DNA of 64,000 nucleotides, from positions 1,674,001 through 1,738,000 of the forward strand of contig JADJPA010000001.1 in NCBI GenBank assembly GCA_016713505.1, given 5' to 3'. Below, piece by piece: positions 57,458-64,000 of the stretch. Each line of letters opens with the position of its first letter. Within the stretch, counting starts at the first letter, position 1. The DNA comes from Candidatus Competibacteraceae bacterium (GTDB lineage Bacteria > Pseudomonadota > Gammaproteobacteria > Competibacterales > Competibacteraceae). Under the pieces are notes generated by a model, which searched no databases, was not told where the DNA came from, and was given only the letters and a program-made list of their open reading frames with translations. The position numbers and the translations under genes are program-made.

Positions 57458-59664
57458 AAACCGCGCGGCAGCGGCTTGCCCCGCCGGCCGCGCTCGCCCG
57501 CGTAGGCTTCCAAATCGGCGGGCTTGAGTTTGAAATCCCGCTTGCCGGCGGTCAGGATCACGCCCTTGTCCGACGGTAAAAGGATCAGCGCAACCAGTTT
57601 TTCATCTCCCGGCAAGTCCAGAATTTTATTGCCTTTTCCCTTGGGCAAGCGCGGCAATTCACTCACCGGAAACACCAACAACCGGCCGCCACTGCCGACC
57701 GCCGCCAAGCGTTCAGTTTCGAGGTTGACAACGGGCAACGGCGCAAGAATCCGCGCGCCGTCCGGCACGGTCAGCACCACCTTGCCGGCCTTGTTGCGGC
57801 TGAGCAGATCGTCGAACGCGCAGATGAAACCGTAACCGGCGTCGGTTGCGAGCAAGTACAGGTCTTCAGGATTGCCCAGCAGCACGCTGACGAAACGCGC
57901 GCCGTCGGGTGGGCTGAGCCGGCCGGTCAGGGGTTCGCCGTAGCCGCGCGCCGAGGCCAAACCCGCCACCGGCAGCGTGTAGGTGCGGCCGGTGGTATCG
58001 AGAAATACCGCCGCTTGATTGCTGCGGCCTTGGGCTTGATCGAGCAAACCGTCGCCCGCTTTATAACTCAGCGCCGCCGCGTCGACTTCATGACCCTTGG
58101 CGGACCTTACCCAGCCCTTTTGCGACAGCACCACCGTCATCGGTTCGCTCGGCGTCAGGCTGGCCTCATCCAAGGCTTGCGCCGCGCGCCGCTCCACCAG
58201 CGGGCAGCGGCGCGGGTCGGCGTAACGTTTGGCGTCGTCTTGGATTTCCTTGCGGATCAAGGTCTTCAAGCGCCGTTCCGAACCGAGCAAGCCTTGCAAC
58301 TGCTCTTGTTCCTTGCGCAGTTCGTCCTGCTCGCCGCGCAGCTTCATTTCCTCCAGACGCGCGAGGTGGCGCAGTTTGGTTTCGAGGATCGCCTCGGCTT
58401 GCATGTCCGACAGTTGAAAGCGCGCCATCAACACCGGTTTGGGTTTGTCCTCGGTGCGCAGGATGCGGATCACTTCGTCCAGATTGAGATAGGCGATCAG
58501 CAAACCGTCGAGAATATGCAGGCGTTGCTCGACTTGATCGAGCCGGTATTGCAGCCGCCGGCGGACGGTGGCGACGCGGTAACGCAGCCATTCTTCGAGG
58601 ATTTGCTTGAGATTTTTGACCTGCGGCCTGCCGTCCAGGCCGATCATGTTCAGGTTGACCCGATAGCTCTTTTCCAGGTCGGTGGTGGCGAACAGATGAT
58701 CCATCAGCAAATCGACATCGACCCGATTCGAGCGCAGTTCCAGCACCAGCCGGGTCGGGTTTTCGTGGTCGGACTCGTCGCGCAAGTCTTCGACCATCGG
58801 CAATTTTTTCTCGCGCATTTGCGCGGCGATCTGCTCCATGATCCGCGCGCCGGACACCTGATGCGGCAAGGCGGTGATCACCACCGATTCGCCGTTTTCC
58901 CGCTCGAAGCGGGCGCGCAGCCGCACCGCGCCATTGCCGGTCTGGTACAGCCTGCGCAACTCCTCGCGCGGGGTGATGATTTCCGCCCCGCTGGGATAAT
59001 CGGGCGCGGGCACCAGCTCGCACAGCGTGTCTAGGGAACTGTCGGGCAGATCGAGCAGTTGAATGCAGGCGGCGGCCAGTTCGCCGAGGTTGTGCGGCGG
59101 GATGTCGGTCGCCATGCCGACCGCGATGCCGGTCGCGCCGTTCAGCAGCACATGCGGCAGGCGGGCCGGTAGCAAGGTTGGTTCGTCCAGGGTGCCGTCG
59201 AAATTCGGCGTCCAATCGACCGTGCCTTGACCGAGTTCGGACAGCAACACTTGCGCGAAGGGCGACAGCCGCGCCTCGGTGTAACGCATGGCGGCGAAAG
59301 ATTTGGGATCGTCCGGCGAACCCCAATTGCCCTGCCCGTCCACCAGCGGATAGCGGTAGGAAAACGGTTGCGCCATCAGCACCATGGCTTCGTAGCAGGC
59401 CAGATCGCCGTGCGGGTGGTATTTGCCGAGCACGTCGCCGACGGTGCGGGCGGATTTTTTGTGCTTGGAATTGGCGGAGAGGCCGAGTTCGGACATGGCG
59501 TAGACGATGCGCCGCTGCACCGGTTTCAGCCCGTCGCCGATGTGCGGCAACGCCCGGTCGAGGATGACGTACATGGAATAGTCCAGATACGCCTTTTCGG
59601 TGAAAACTTTGAGCGGGACGCGCTCCGCCCCGTCGGCGGCGAATGATTCAGTAGGGTTAGCCAT
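57424..59664 (-). CDS. parC: DNA topoisomerase IV subunit A
   Basis: 746 residues, ParC length. The catalytic tyrosine Y128 is in AAMRYTEARLSP. The quinolone-resistance-determining region reads KYHPHGDLACYEAMVLMAQP. At the position of E. coli Ser80 this protein has Leu (L88), while the Glu84 equivalent is kept. The C-terminal beta-pinwheel region is present and shorter than in GyrA. It unlinks daughter chromosomes together with ParE; parE is not in the window. Confidence 0.97.
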   Translation of the reverse strand: MANPTESFAADGAERVPLKVFTEKAYLDYSMYVILDRALPHIGDGLKPVQRRIVYAMSELGLSANSKHKKSARTVGDVLGKYHPHGDLACYEAMVLMAQPFSYRYPLVDGQGNWGSPDDPKSFAAMRYTEARLSPFAQVLLSELGQGTVDWTPNFDGTLDEPTLLPARLPHVLLNGATGIAVGMATDIPPHNLGELAAACIQLLDLPDSSLDTLCELVPAPDYPSGAEIITPREELRRLYQTGNGAVRLRARFERENGESVVITALPHQVSGARIMEQIAAQMREKKLPMVEDLRDESDHENPTRLVLELRSNRVDVDLLMDHLFATTDLEKSYRVNLNMIGLDGRPQVKNLKQILEEWLRYRVATVRRRLQYRLDQVEQRLHILDGLLIAYLNLDEVIRILRTEDKPKPVLMARFQLSDMQAEAILETKLRHLARLEEMKLRGEQDELRKEQEQLQGLLGSERRLKTLIRKEIQDDAKRYADPRRCPLVERRAAQALDEASLTPSEPMTVVLSQKGWVRSAKGHEVDAAALSYKAGDGLLDQAQGRSNQAAVFLDTTGRTYTLPVAGLASARGYGEPLTGRLSPPDGARFVSVLLGNPEDLYLLATDAGYGFICAFDDLLSRNKAGKVVLTVPDGARILAPLPVVNLETERLAAVGSGGRLLVFPVSELPRLPKGKGNKILDLPGDEKLVALILLPSDKGVILTAGKRDFKLKPADLEAYAGERGRRGKPLPRGFQRVERLAVAD

Positions 59665-59757
59665 GATGAAAACAGAAGAAGGGTTCAGAGGAGAATTATA
59701 ATTATCAATATCTTACCCTAATTCCTAACCGGAATTTTGGTTTTTGCGACATGGAAC

Positions 59758-59794
59758 CGTGCAAATATTCCATGCAATTTAGAAATTGCACGGA
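59758..59794. repeat. Nested inverted repeats in the parC upstream region
   Basis: TGCAATTT-ag-AAATTGCA (59773-59790) is a perfect palindrome. The outer CCGTGCAA (59758-59765) and TTGCACGG (59787-59794) can pair instead, giving two alternative hairpins. It lies in an AT-rich stretch. No T run follows, so it is not a standard terminator; purpose unknown. Confidence 0.45.
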
Positions 59795-60181
59795 TGAACC
59801 CCCGCAGTGAATATAAAAATCACCCGCCCCGCAAAACGGTCGTTTAGCCTTGGGGGAATAAGTTCGGCCAGGTCGATGCTGGCGTCAGGGCAGAGGATAG
59901 GGGCGATGAAGCCGGATTGACAGGCGTCGCGCTGGCGGTATGCGCCGTTGGCGGGTTCGCGATAGATTTCCAATTGTCGGTTTTGCACGTCCAGCAGCCA
60001 CACTTCCGGGATGCCGTTTTTGGCGTACAGCGGGATTGTGACTATCCGGCAAATCCTTTACCGGCGTGGCGGCGGGTGAGACGATGGCGGCGGGACTGGT
60101 GGTTTTGCCATCCTTCAACCGCATCACCAGGAATTGCGGCGGGTTGCTAGACTCAACGTGACGGATCATGAGCGCGGCCAT
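59779..60181 (-). pseudogene. Chimeric debris: CHAT-protein-like start joined to Uma2 C-terminus
   Basis: From 60181 a frame reads PPQFLVMRLKDGKTTSPAAI up to SPAATPVKDLPDSHN. This resembles the opening of some CHAT/caspase-associated proteins (tentative, by memory). Around 60040 the coding signal moves to another frame: IPLYAKNGIPEVWLLDVQNR, then LEIYREPANGAYRQRDACQ and APILCPDASIDLAELI, a clear Uma2 C-terminus ending at 59779. Two unrelated gene pieces are thus joined. Third Uma2 remnant in the window. Confidence 0.7.
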
Positions 60182-60288
60182 GGCGGCTACTCCTGTCTTG
60201 GCGCAACGATCCTTAAAGGCGATTCATAGACTATTCATGACATTATAGTTTCGATACGCTCATCTGCTCCAAGTTCAAGGCCCAACCC

Positions 60289-61182
60289 ATGCCCCCCAAA
60301 AACTTGACCGTCGGCTTGGTCCAGCAAGCCTGTAGCGCCGACCGCAGCACCAACTTCGCCGCCAGCCTCGACGGCATCCGCGAACTGGCCGGCCATGGCG
60401 CGCAACTGATCGTGCTATCCGAACTCCACGCGATGCCCTACCCCTGCCAAACCGAAAATCCCGCTTTATTCGATTGGGCTGAACCCATTCCCGGCCCGAC
60501 CACGGAAGCCTTGAGCGCCATCGCCAAAGAACTCGGCGTGGTCGTCGTCGCCTCGCTGTTCGAGCGCCGCGCTGCCGGCCTGTATCACAATACCGCCGTG
60601 GTGCTGGAACGCGACGGAGCCATCGCCGGAACCTACCGCAAAATGCACATTCCCGACGATCCCGGCTACTACGAAAAATTCTATTTCACCCCCGGCGATC
60701 TCGGCTTCAAGCCCATCGACACCTCGGTCGGCCGGCTCGGCGTGCTGGTCTGCTGGGATCAGTGGTATCCGGAAGCGGCCCGGCTGATGGCATTGGGCGG
60801 CGCGGAACTGCTGCTGTATCCGACCGCCATCGGTTGGAATCCGCACGACGATGAGGAAGAACGCCAGCGGCAATGGGAGGCATGGATCGTCATCCAACGG
60901 GCGCACGCGGTCGCCAACGGCCTCCCGGTCGTGGTTTGTAACCGGGTCGGTTTCGAACCCGATCCGTCCGGCCACACCCCCGGCGCGCAATTCTGGGGCA
61001 GCAGTTTTATCGCCGGCCCGCAAGGCGAATGGTTCGCCAGCGCCCCGCCCGACCAACCGGCTACGCTGGCGGTGGACATCGACCTCAACCGCTCCGAGCA
61101 GGTGCGGCGGTTGTGGCCTTTCTTGCGCGACCGACGGATCGACGCCTATGAGGGCCTGTTGAAACGCTATCTGGACCGCTGA
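60289..61182 (+). CDS. aguB: N-carbamoylputrescine amidase
   Basis: 297 residues of the nitrilase family, AguB branch. The catalytic triad is E45 in LIVLSELHAMPYPCQ, the Lys in GTYRKMHIPDDPGYYEKFYF and the Cys in GVLVCWDQWYPEAARLMAL. It hydrolyses N-carbamoylputrescine to putrescine, CO2 and ammonia, the last step from agmatine. Agmatine deiminase (aguA) often sits beside it but is not in the window. Followed after 14 bp by a PEP-mutase family gene. Confidence 0.93.
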   Translation: MPPKNLTVGLVQQACSADRSTNFAASLDGIRELAGHGAQLIVLSELHAMPYPCQTENPALFDWAEPIPGPTTEALSAIAKELGVVVVASLFERRAAGLYHNTAVVLERDGAIAGTYRKMHIPDDPGYYEKFYFTPGDLGFKPIDTSVGRLGVLVCWDQWYPEAARLMALGGAELLLYPTAIGWNPHDDEEERQRQWEAWIVIQRAHAVANGLPVVVCNRVGFEPDPSGHTPGAQFWGSSFIAGPQGEWFASAPPDQPATLAVDIDLNRSEQVRRLWPFLRDRRIDAYEGLLKRYLDR

Positions 61183-61196
61183 AAGGACGAACGCTC

Positions 61197-62054
61197 ATGC
61201 CTGCCCCCGCCGACCGACTCCGCGCGCTGCTGGCCCAACCGGGTCTGCTGCTGATGCCCGGCTGTCACGACGCTTTATCCGCCAAACTGGTGGAACAAGC
61301 CGGTTTTCCGACCGCGTTCATGAGCGGTTTCGCCGTCTCCGCCGTCCGCTTGGGCCTGCCCGACACCGGCTTGATTTCCTACGGCGAACTGGTCGAACAG
61401 GGCCGCAACATCTGCGGCGCGGCCTCCATCCCGTTGTTCGGCGACGGCGATACCGGTTTCGGCAACCCGCTCAATGTCCGGCGCACCGTCGAAGGTTACG
61501 CCCGCGCCGGTTTCGGCTGCATCATGATCGAAGATCAGATCATGCCCAAACGCTGCGGCCACACCCAAGGCAAGGCCGTGGTCGGGCGCGAGGAAGCTTT
61601 CATGCGGATTCAAGCGGCGGTGGACGCCCGCGACGAGGGCGCGGACATCTTGATCATGGCGCGCACCGACGCTCGCGCCACCGACGGACTGGACGAAGCC
61701 ATCGCCCGCTGTCAGGCGTTCGCGCGAATCGGCGCGGACATCACCTTTCTGGAAGCGCCGCTGAGCGAAGCGGAAATGCGCCGTTACTGCACGGAAGTAC
61801 CCGGCTATAAGATGGTCAATTTGATTGAATCCGGCAAGACGCCGCTGTTGCCGCTGCCGCAATTGGAAGCCATCGGCTACAAGATCGCCGTCTATCCGCT
61901 GACTTTGTTGAACGTTTCGATCAAGGCCATGCGCGCGGCGCTGGATCGCATCCAACAAGGCGAAACGGCGGAGGTGCTGGATTTTCAAGAGGTGCAAGCG
62001 GCAGTCGGCTTTTCCGACTATTACGCCGGCGAGGAACGCTACCGCGTCCCGTGA
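61197..62054 (+). CDS. Isocitrate lyase / PEP-mutase superfamily enzyme
   Basis: 285 residues, TIM barrel. Motifs: LLMPGCHDALSAKLVEQAGF, FGDGDTGFGNPLNVRRTVEG (Mg-binding Asp), IEDQIMPKRCGHTQGKAVVG (the KRCGH loop with the catalytic Cys) and ILIMARTDARATDG. The KRCGH loop points to a C-C lyase such as 2-methylisocitrate lyase, oxaloacetate decarboxylase or dimethylmalate lyase rather than PEP mutase. No methylcitrate-cycle neighbours, so the substrate is open. Probably co-transcribed with aguB. Confidence 0.9.
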   Translation: MPAPADRLRALLAQPGLLLMPGCHDALSAKLVEQAGFPTAFMSGFAVSAVRLGLPDTGLISYGELVEQGRNICGAASIPLFGDGDTGFGNPLNVRRTVEGYARAGFGCIMIEDQIMPKRCGHTQGKAVVGREEAFMRIQAAVDARDEGADILIMARTDARATDGLDEAIARCQAFARIGADITFLEAPLSEAEMRRYCTEVPGYKMVNLIESGKTPLLPLPQLEAIGYKIAVYPLTLLNVSIKAMRAALDRIQQGETAEVLDFQEVQAAVGFSDYYAGEERYRVP

Positions 62055-62665
62055 GGACGCTCATCAGCCAGAATGATATCGTGCCGGATTTCCTGTTCCG
62101 CCTGAAGCCAGTTTTCCCACGCCTCCCGCTCCGGCCGCTCGCGGCTGAGTTCGAACGCGCGCCGGCGGATGCGTTCCTCATGCGCCAGCGTCAAATCCTC
62201 GCGGCAACCGTGATAAGCCTCCCAGGTCGGGAAGATTTCCGGGCGCGCGTGCAGGAGCGACTTCATCGCCTCCTCCAAACTCGCCCCCTCGATCCAGGTC
62301 AAATAAGACACCACCACCAGCGAAGCGCGATTGATCCCGGCGGTGCAATGCACGTAGACCCGATGGTTCCGGCGCAAGAGATCGGTCAGCGCCCGCACCG
62401 CCGAGGGCAGGCCACGCCGCTGGTCGTCGGGGTCGAAATCGCGCAGCGGGCAGCGCGTCATGACCAAGCCGAGCGCGCGGCCCTGGCGCAGATGGCGCGG
62501 GTAGTCGATCTCCAGCGCCTCCAGGCATTCGTCGTGCTGGAGCGAGAGCATGGCGGTAACCTGCGTTTCCGCCTGAATGATGTTGAGGTCGTTGGAACTG
62601 CGCGGGCAGCTACCGATGACCAGATCGCGACGGACGACGTTCCAATTCAGGGTACAGGTCCACAT
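62039..62665 (-). CDS. Dual-specificity phosphatase resembling plant glucan phosphatases
   Basis: 208 residues. DSP signature VYVHCTAGINRASLVVVSYL has the catalytic Cys and Arg (C-x5-R), with the general-acid Asp in PLRDFDPDDQRRGLPSAV. The whole DSP domain follows the plan of the plant glucan phosphatases SEX4/LSF2: DLVIGSCPRSSNDL opening, AMLSLQHDE, RDFDP, VYVHCTAG, YLTWIEGASLEEA, a proline near RPEIFPTWEAY. The catalytic loop matches CxAGxxR, with Asn where glucan phosphatases have Gly. No carbohydrate-binding module. Similarity is by eye. Tail overlaps the lyase gene by 16 bp. Confidence 0.82.
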   Translation of the reverse strand: MWTCTLNWNVVRRDLVIGSCPRSSNDLNIIQAETQVTAMLSLQHDECLEALEIDYPRHLRQGRALGLVMTRCPLRDFDPDDQRRGLPSAVRALTDLLRRNHRVYVHCTAGINRASLVVVSYLTWIEGASLEEAMKSLLHARPEIFPTWEAYHGCREDLTLAHEERIRRRAFELSRERPEREAWENWLQAEQEIRHDIILADERPHGTR

Positions 62666-62727
62666 AGATGAGGCGCTAACCGAGTGATCCCAAAACTATA
62701 GATGCTGCGCTTTCGCTCCATCATAAA

Positions 62728-62757
62728 AAACGGGCTGGCTTGAGGGCCAACCCGTTC
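62728..62757 (-). terminator. Rho-independent terminator after the AhpD-like gene
   Basis: AACGGGTTGGC / GCCAGCCCGTT stem (one G-U pair), followed in minus-strand sense by TTTTT; 28 bp past the stop at 62785. Confidence 0.85.
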
Positions 62758-62784
62758 GTAAAGCGGCGCTTTCAGGTGGCGCGC

Positions 62785-63135
62785 TTAACTCTGAAACTCC
62801 TCATACGCACGCAACGCCTCGGCGGCGTACATCAACGAAGGCCCTCCGCCCATGTATACGGCGACCGCCAAGGTCTCGTTGAGTTGCTCGCGGGTCACGC
62901 CCAATCGCACCAGCGCTTTCATGTGGAACCCGATGCAACCGTCGCAGCGCGCGGCGATGCCGATGGCGAGCGCCATCAATTCCTTCTGCAATTCCGACAG
63001 CACGCCAGGCGCCATCGCCGCCTTGGCCATGGCTCCGAAACCGGCCATCGTCCCACCGGCCTCTTTGCGAAACGAGCCGAGTGCTTGATTGATGTCTTGG
63101 GTGATTTGCTTGAACGATTTGCTGCTCATGGTCAC
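62785..63135 (-). CDS. Carboxymuconolactone decarboxylase family (AhpD-like) protein
   Basis: 116 residues (114 if the third codon Met is used). All-helical with the redox motif CDGCIGFH (C-x2-C-x3-H) in AIGIAARCDGCIGFHMKALV, followed by LNETLAVAVYMGGGPSLMYA. Such proteins are peroxidase-linked disulfide reductases or of unknown function. It sits beside the DUF2892 protein gene, overlapping its stop by one base, so the two form a small operon. Confidence 0.93.
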   Translation of the reverse strand: MTMSSKSFKQITQDINQALGSFRKEAGGTMAGFGAMAKAAMAPGVLSELQKELMALAIGIAARCDGCIGFHMKALVRLGVTREQLNETLAVAVYMGGGPSLMYAAEALRAYEEFQS

Positions 63136-63347
63136 TAACCGATGGAGCCTCCCTGGGAAGAATCGAGCTTGCAGGTGTTCATACCGAACAAGCTATAAGC
63201 CGGGCAGAACCGGAAGATGCCCGTCAGCAGCGGCACGATGCCGATCCAGCCCCAAGCGCCGATGGTTCCTGCCAACGCCAACCCAACCAACAACGCTCCA
63301 ATCACGATCCGGGCGATCCGGTCAGGACTTCCAACATTGATTTGCAT
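63135..63347 (-). CDS. DUF2892 (YgaP-like) inner-membrane protein
   Basis: 70 residues: NVGSPDRIARIVIGALLVGL and GWIGIVPLLTGIFRFCPAYS give two transmembrane helices, followed by LFGMNTCK. The CPAYSLFGxxTCK ending is the DUF2892 signature with two Cys. In YgaP this domain is fused to rhodanese; here it stands alone. Same operon as the AhpD-like gene, with GGAGGAAAT before its ATG. Confidence 0.93.
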   Translation of the reverse strand: MQINVGSPDRIARIVIGALLVGLALAGTIGAWGWIGIVPLLTGIFRFCPAYSLFGMNTCKLDSSQGGSIG

Positions 63348-63400
63348 GTTATTTCCTCCTCAATAGCCTCGTTGATAAAACGCTCTCGCCCACAGCAATT

Positions 63401-64000
63401 TTAGTCTGGCCGACAAATCTCTCGACGCCAGACCGCGATTAAAGTTCGAACCGCCAGCGCCGCCACCACCAGACTGAGCAGCGCCAGCAACCCCATTCCC
63501 AAAGGCTGGAAAATCGCATCGGGCAAATGCACGCTCATGACCAAGGTGGCGAGGGTCAGCGCCGCCAGCGGAAAGGAATAAGCCCACGCCGAGATGAAAA
63601 ACGGCAGCCGCAAAAAGCGCACGGCGTTGCTGGCCAACAATAGCGCCAGAAACAGCGCGGTGTAATACAGCACCCGCGCGAAGCCGTCCACGGCTCCGGT
63701 CATGTTGACATAGGCGATAAACCCCACCGACGGCGGCGCGAGCAGGATGAACAACGTCGGGGCCAACCGCGCCGGCAGCGGCTCGTGAAAAATGAGTCGG
63801 TACAACACAATGGTCAACAACACGATCCAAAACACCACGCCGATGCTGAAGAAAAACCAAGAGATTTCCGGCGAGGCGAGCCGGATTCCGGCCACCGGCA
63901 CGATGATGTTGCCGACCACCGGAATAAACCACGCCGGATTGGCGTGCTGGATGGCGTAGTGGGTGTGATGAATCCAACTGCCGAACACGCCCAAGGTCAG
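63401..64000 (-). CDS. SLAC1/TehA-type (TDT) transporter, C-terminal part
   Basis: 200 codons, open through the window edge, so the N-terminus is missing. About six transmembrane segments, with VNMTGAVDGFARVLYYTALF and PFFISAWAYSFPLAALTLAT. The latter matches the TDT family (TehA, Mae1, SLAC1), anion or C4-dicarboxylate channels with a pore phenylalanine. Substrate unknown. Its stop is 53 bp from the start of the DUF2892 gene, same strand. Confidence 0.88.
   Translation of the reverse strand: MTLGVFGSWIHHTHYAIQHANPAWFIPVVGNIIVPVAGIRLASPEISWFFFSIGVVFWIVLLTIVLYRLIFHEPLPARLAPTLFILLAPPSVGFIAYVNMTGAVDGFARVLYYTALFLALLLASNAVRFLRLPFFISAWAYSFPLAALTLATLVMSVHLPDAIFQPLGMGLLALLSLVVAALAVRTLIAVWRREICRPD

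Overview
The window is a 64 kb piece of a GC-rich gammaproteobacterial chromosome. The gene repertoire includes PilS/PilR/PilA type IV pilus control, ParC, MsrQ, a Tat-exported high-potential iron-sulfur protein, pyruvate:ferredoxin oxidoreductase beside a GltD-like flavoprotein, and both halves of succinyl-CoA synthetase. This mix suggests a relative of purple sulfur bacteria or of the glycogen-accumulating Competibacter group. That assignment is inference from gene content; no rRNA gene is present to settle it, and no tRNA, CRISPR array or complete insertion sequence was seen.

Layout. 1-3.9 kb: start of a large membrane protein, pspA, an exported Arg/Asp/Gly repeat protein, a broken Uma2 gene and suhB. 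4.0-10.9 kb: a histidine kinase / sigma-54 activator pair, then a perfect palindrome and a sigma-54 promoter that lead into a tightly coupled three-gene operon (P-loop protein, ABC exporter, exported alpha/beta hydrolase). 10.9-14.7 kb: nadE, sucD, sucC. 14.8-19.9 kb: pilS, pilR, a sigma-54 promoter, pilA and a pilin accessory protein. 19.9-23.1 kb: a PD-(D/E)XK-type protein, Uma2 debris, an AEC carrier and argE. 23.3-26.0 kb: a GNAT-C39 peptidase fusion followed by an ATP-grasp ligase. 26.0-29.0 kb: the iron-sulfur protein and a penicillin-acylase family enzyme.

29.0-35.2 kb holds many damaged or small genes: a possible relict integron, an internally deleted racemase, and GNAT debris, mixed with intact argA, cpdA, a peptidoglycan amidase and a class II aldolase. 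35.1-41.7 kb is an RND efflux operon (adaptor, pump, outer-membrane factor) with its TetR gene at the 3' end and two identical palindromic operators in front. 41.7-48.6 kb: a K+/H+ antiporter, a LexA-like / radical-SAM / DUF4130 cassette, a DUF188 protein and an MFS carrier. 48.6-55.1 kb is an anaerobic redox operon (GltD-like flavoprotein, NifJ, dihydroorotate-dehydrogenase-like protein). 55.5-64 kb: a quinone-oxidoreductase-like enzyme, two sibling small RNA genes, an orphan msrQ, parC, Uma2 debris, aguB, a PEP-mutase family enzyme, a plant-glucan-phosphatase-like enzyme, an AhpD-like protein, a DUF2892 protein and the end of a SLAC1/TehA-type carrier.

Best candidates for something undescribed: the sigma-54-controlled P-loop/ABC/hydrolase operon (4.0-10.9 kb), the GNAT-C39 + ATP-grasp pair, the self-contained LexA-like DNA-repair cassette, the tandem small RNAs, and the bacterial glucan-phosphatase-like protein.
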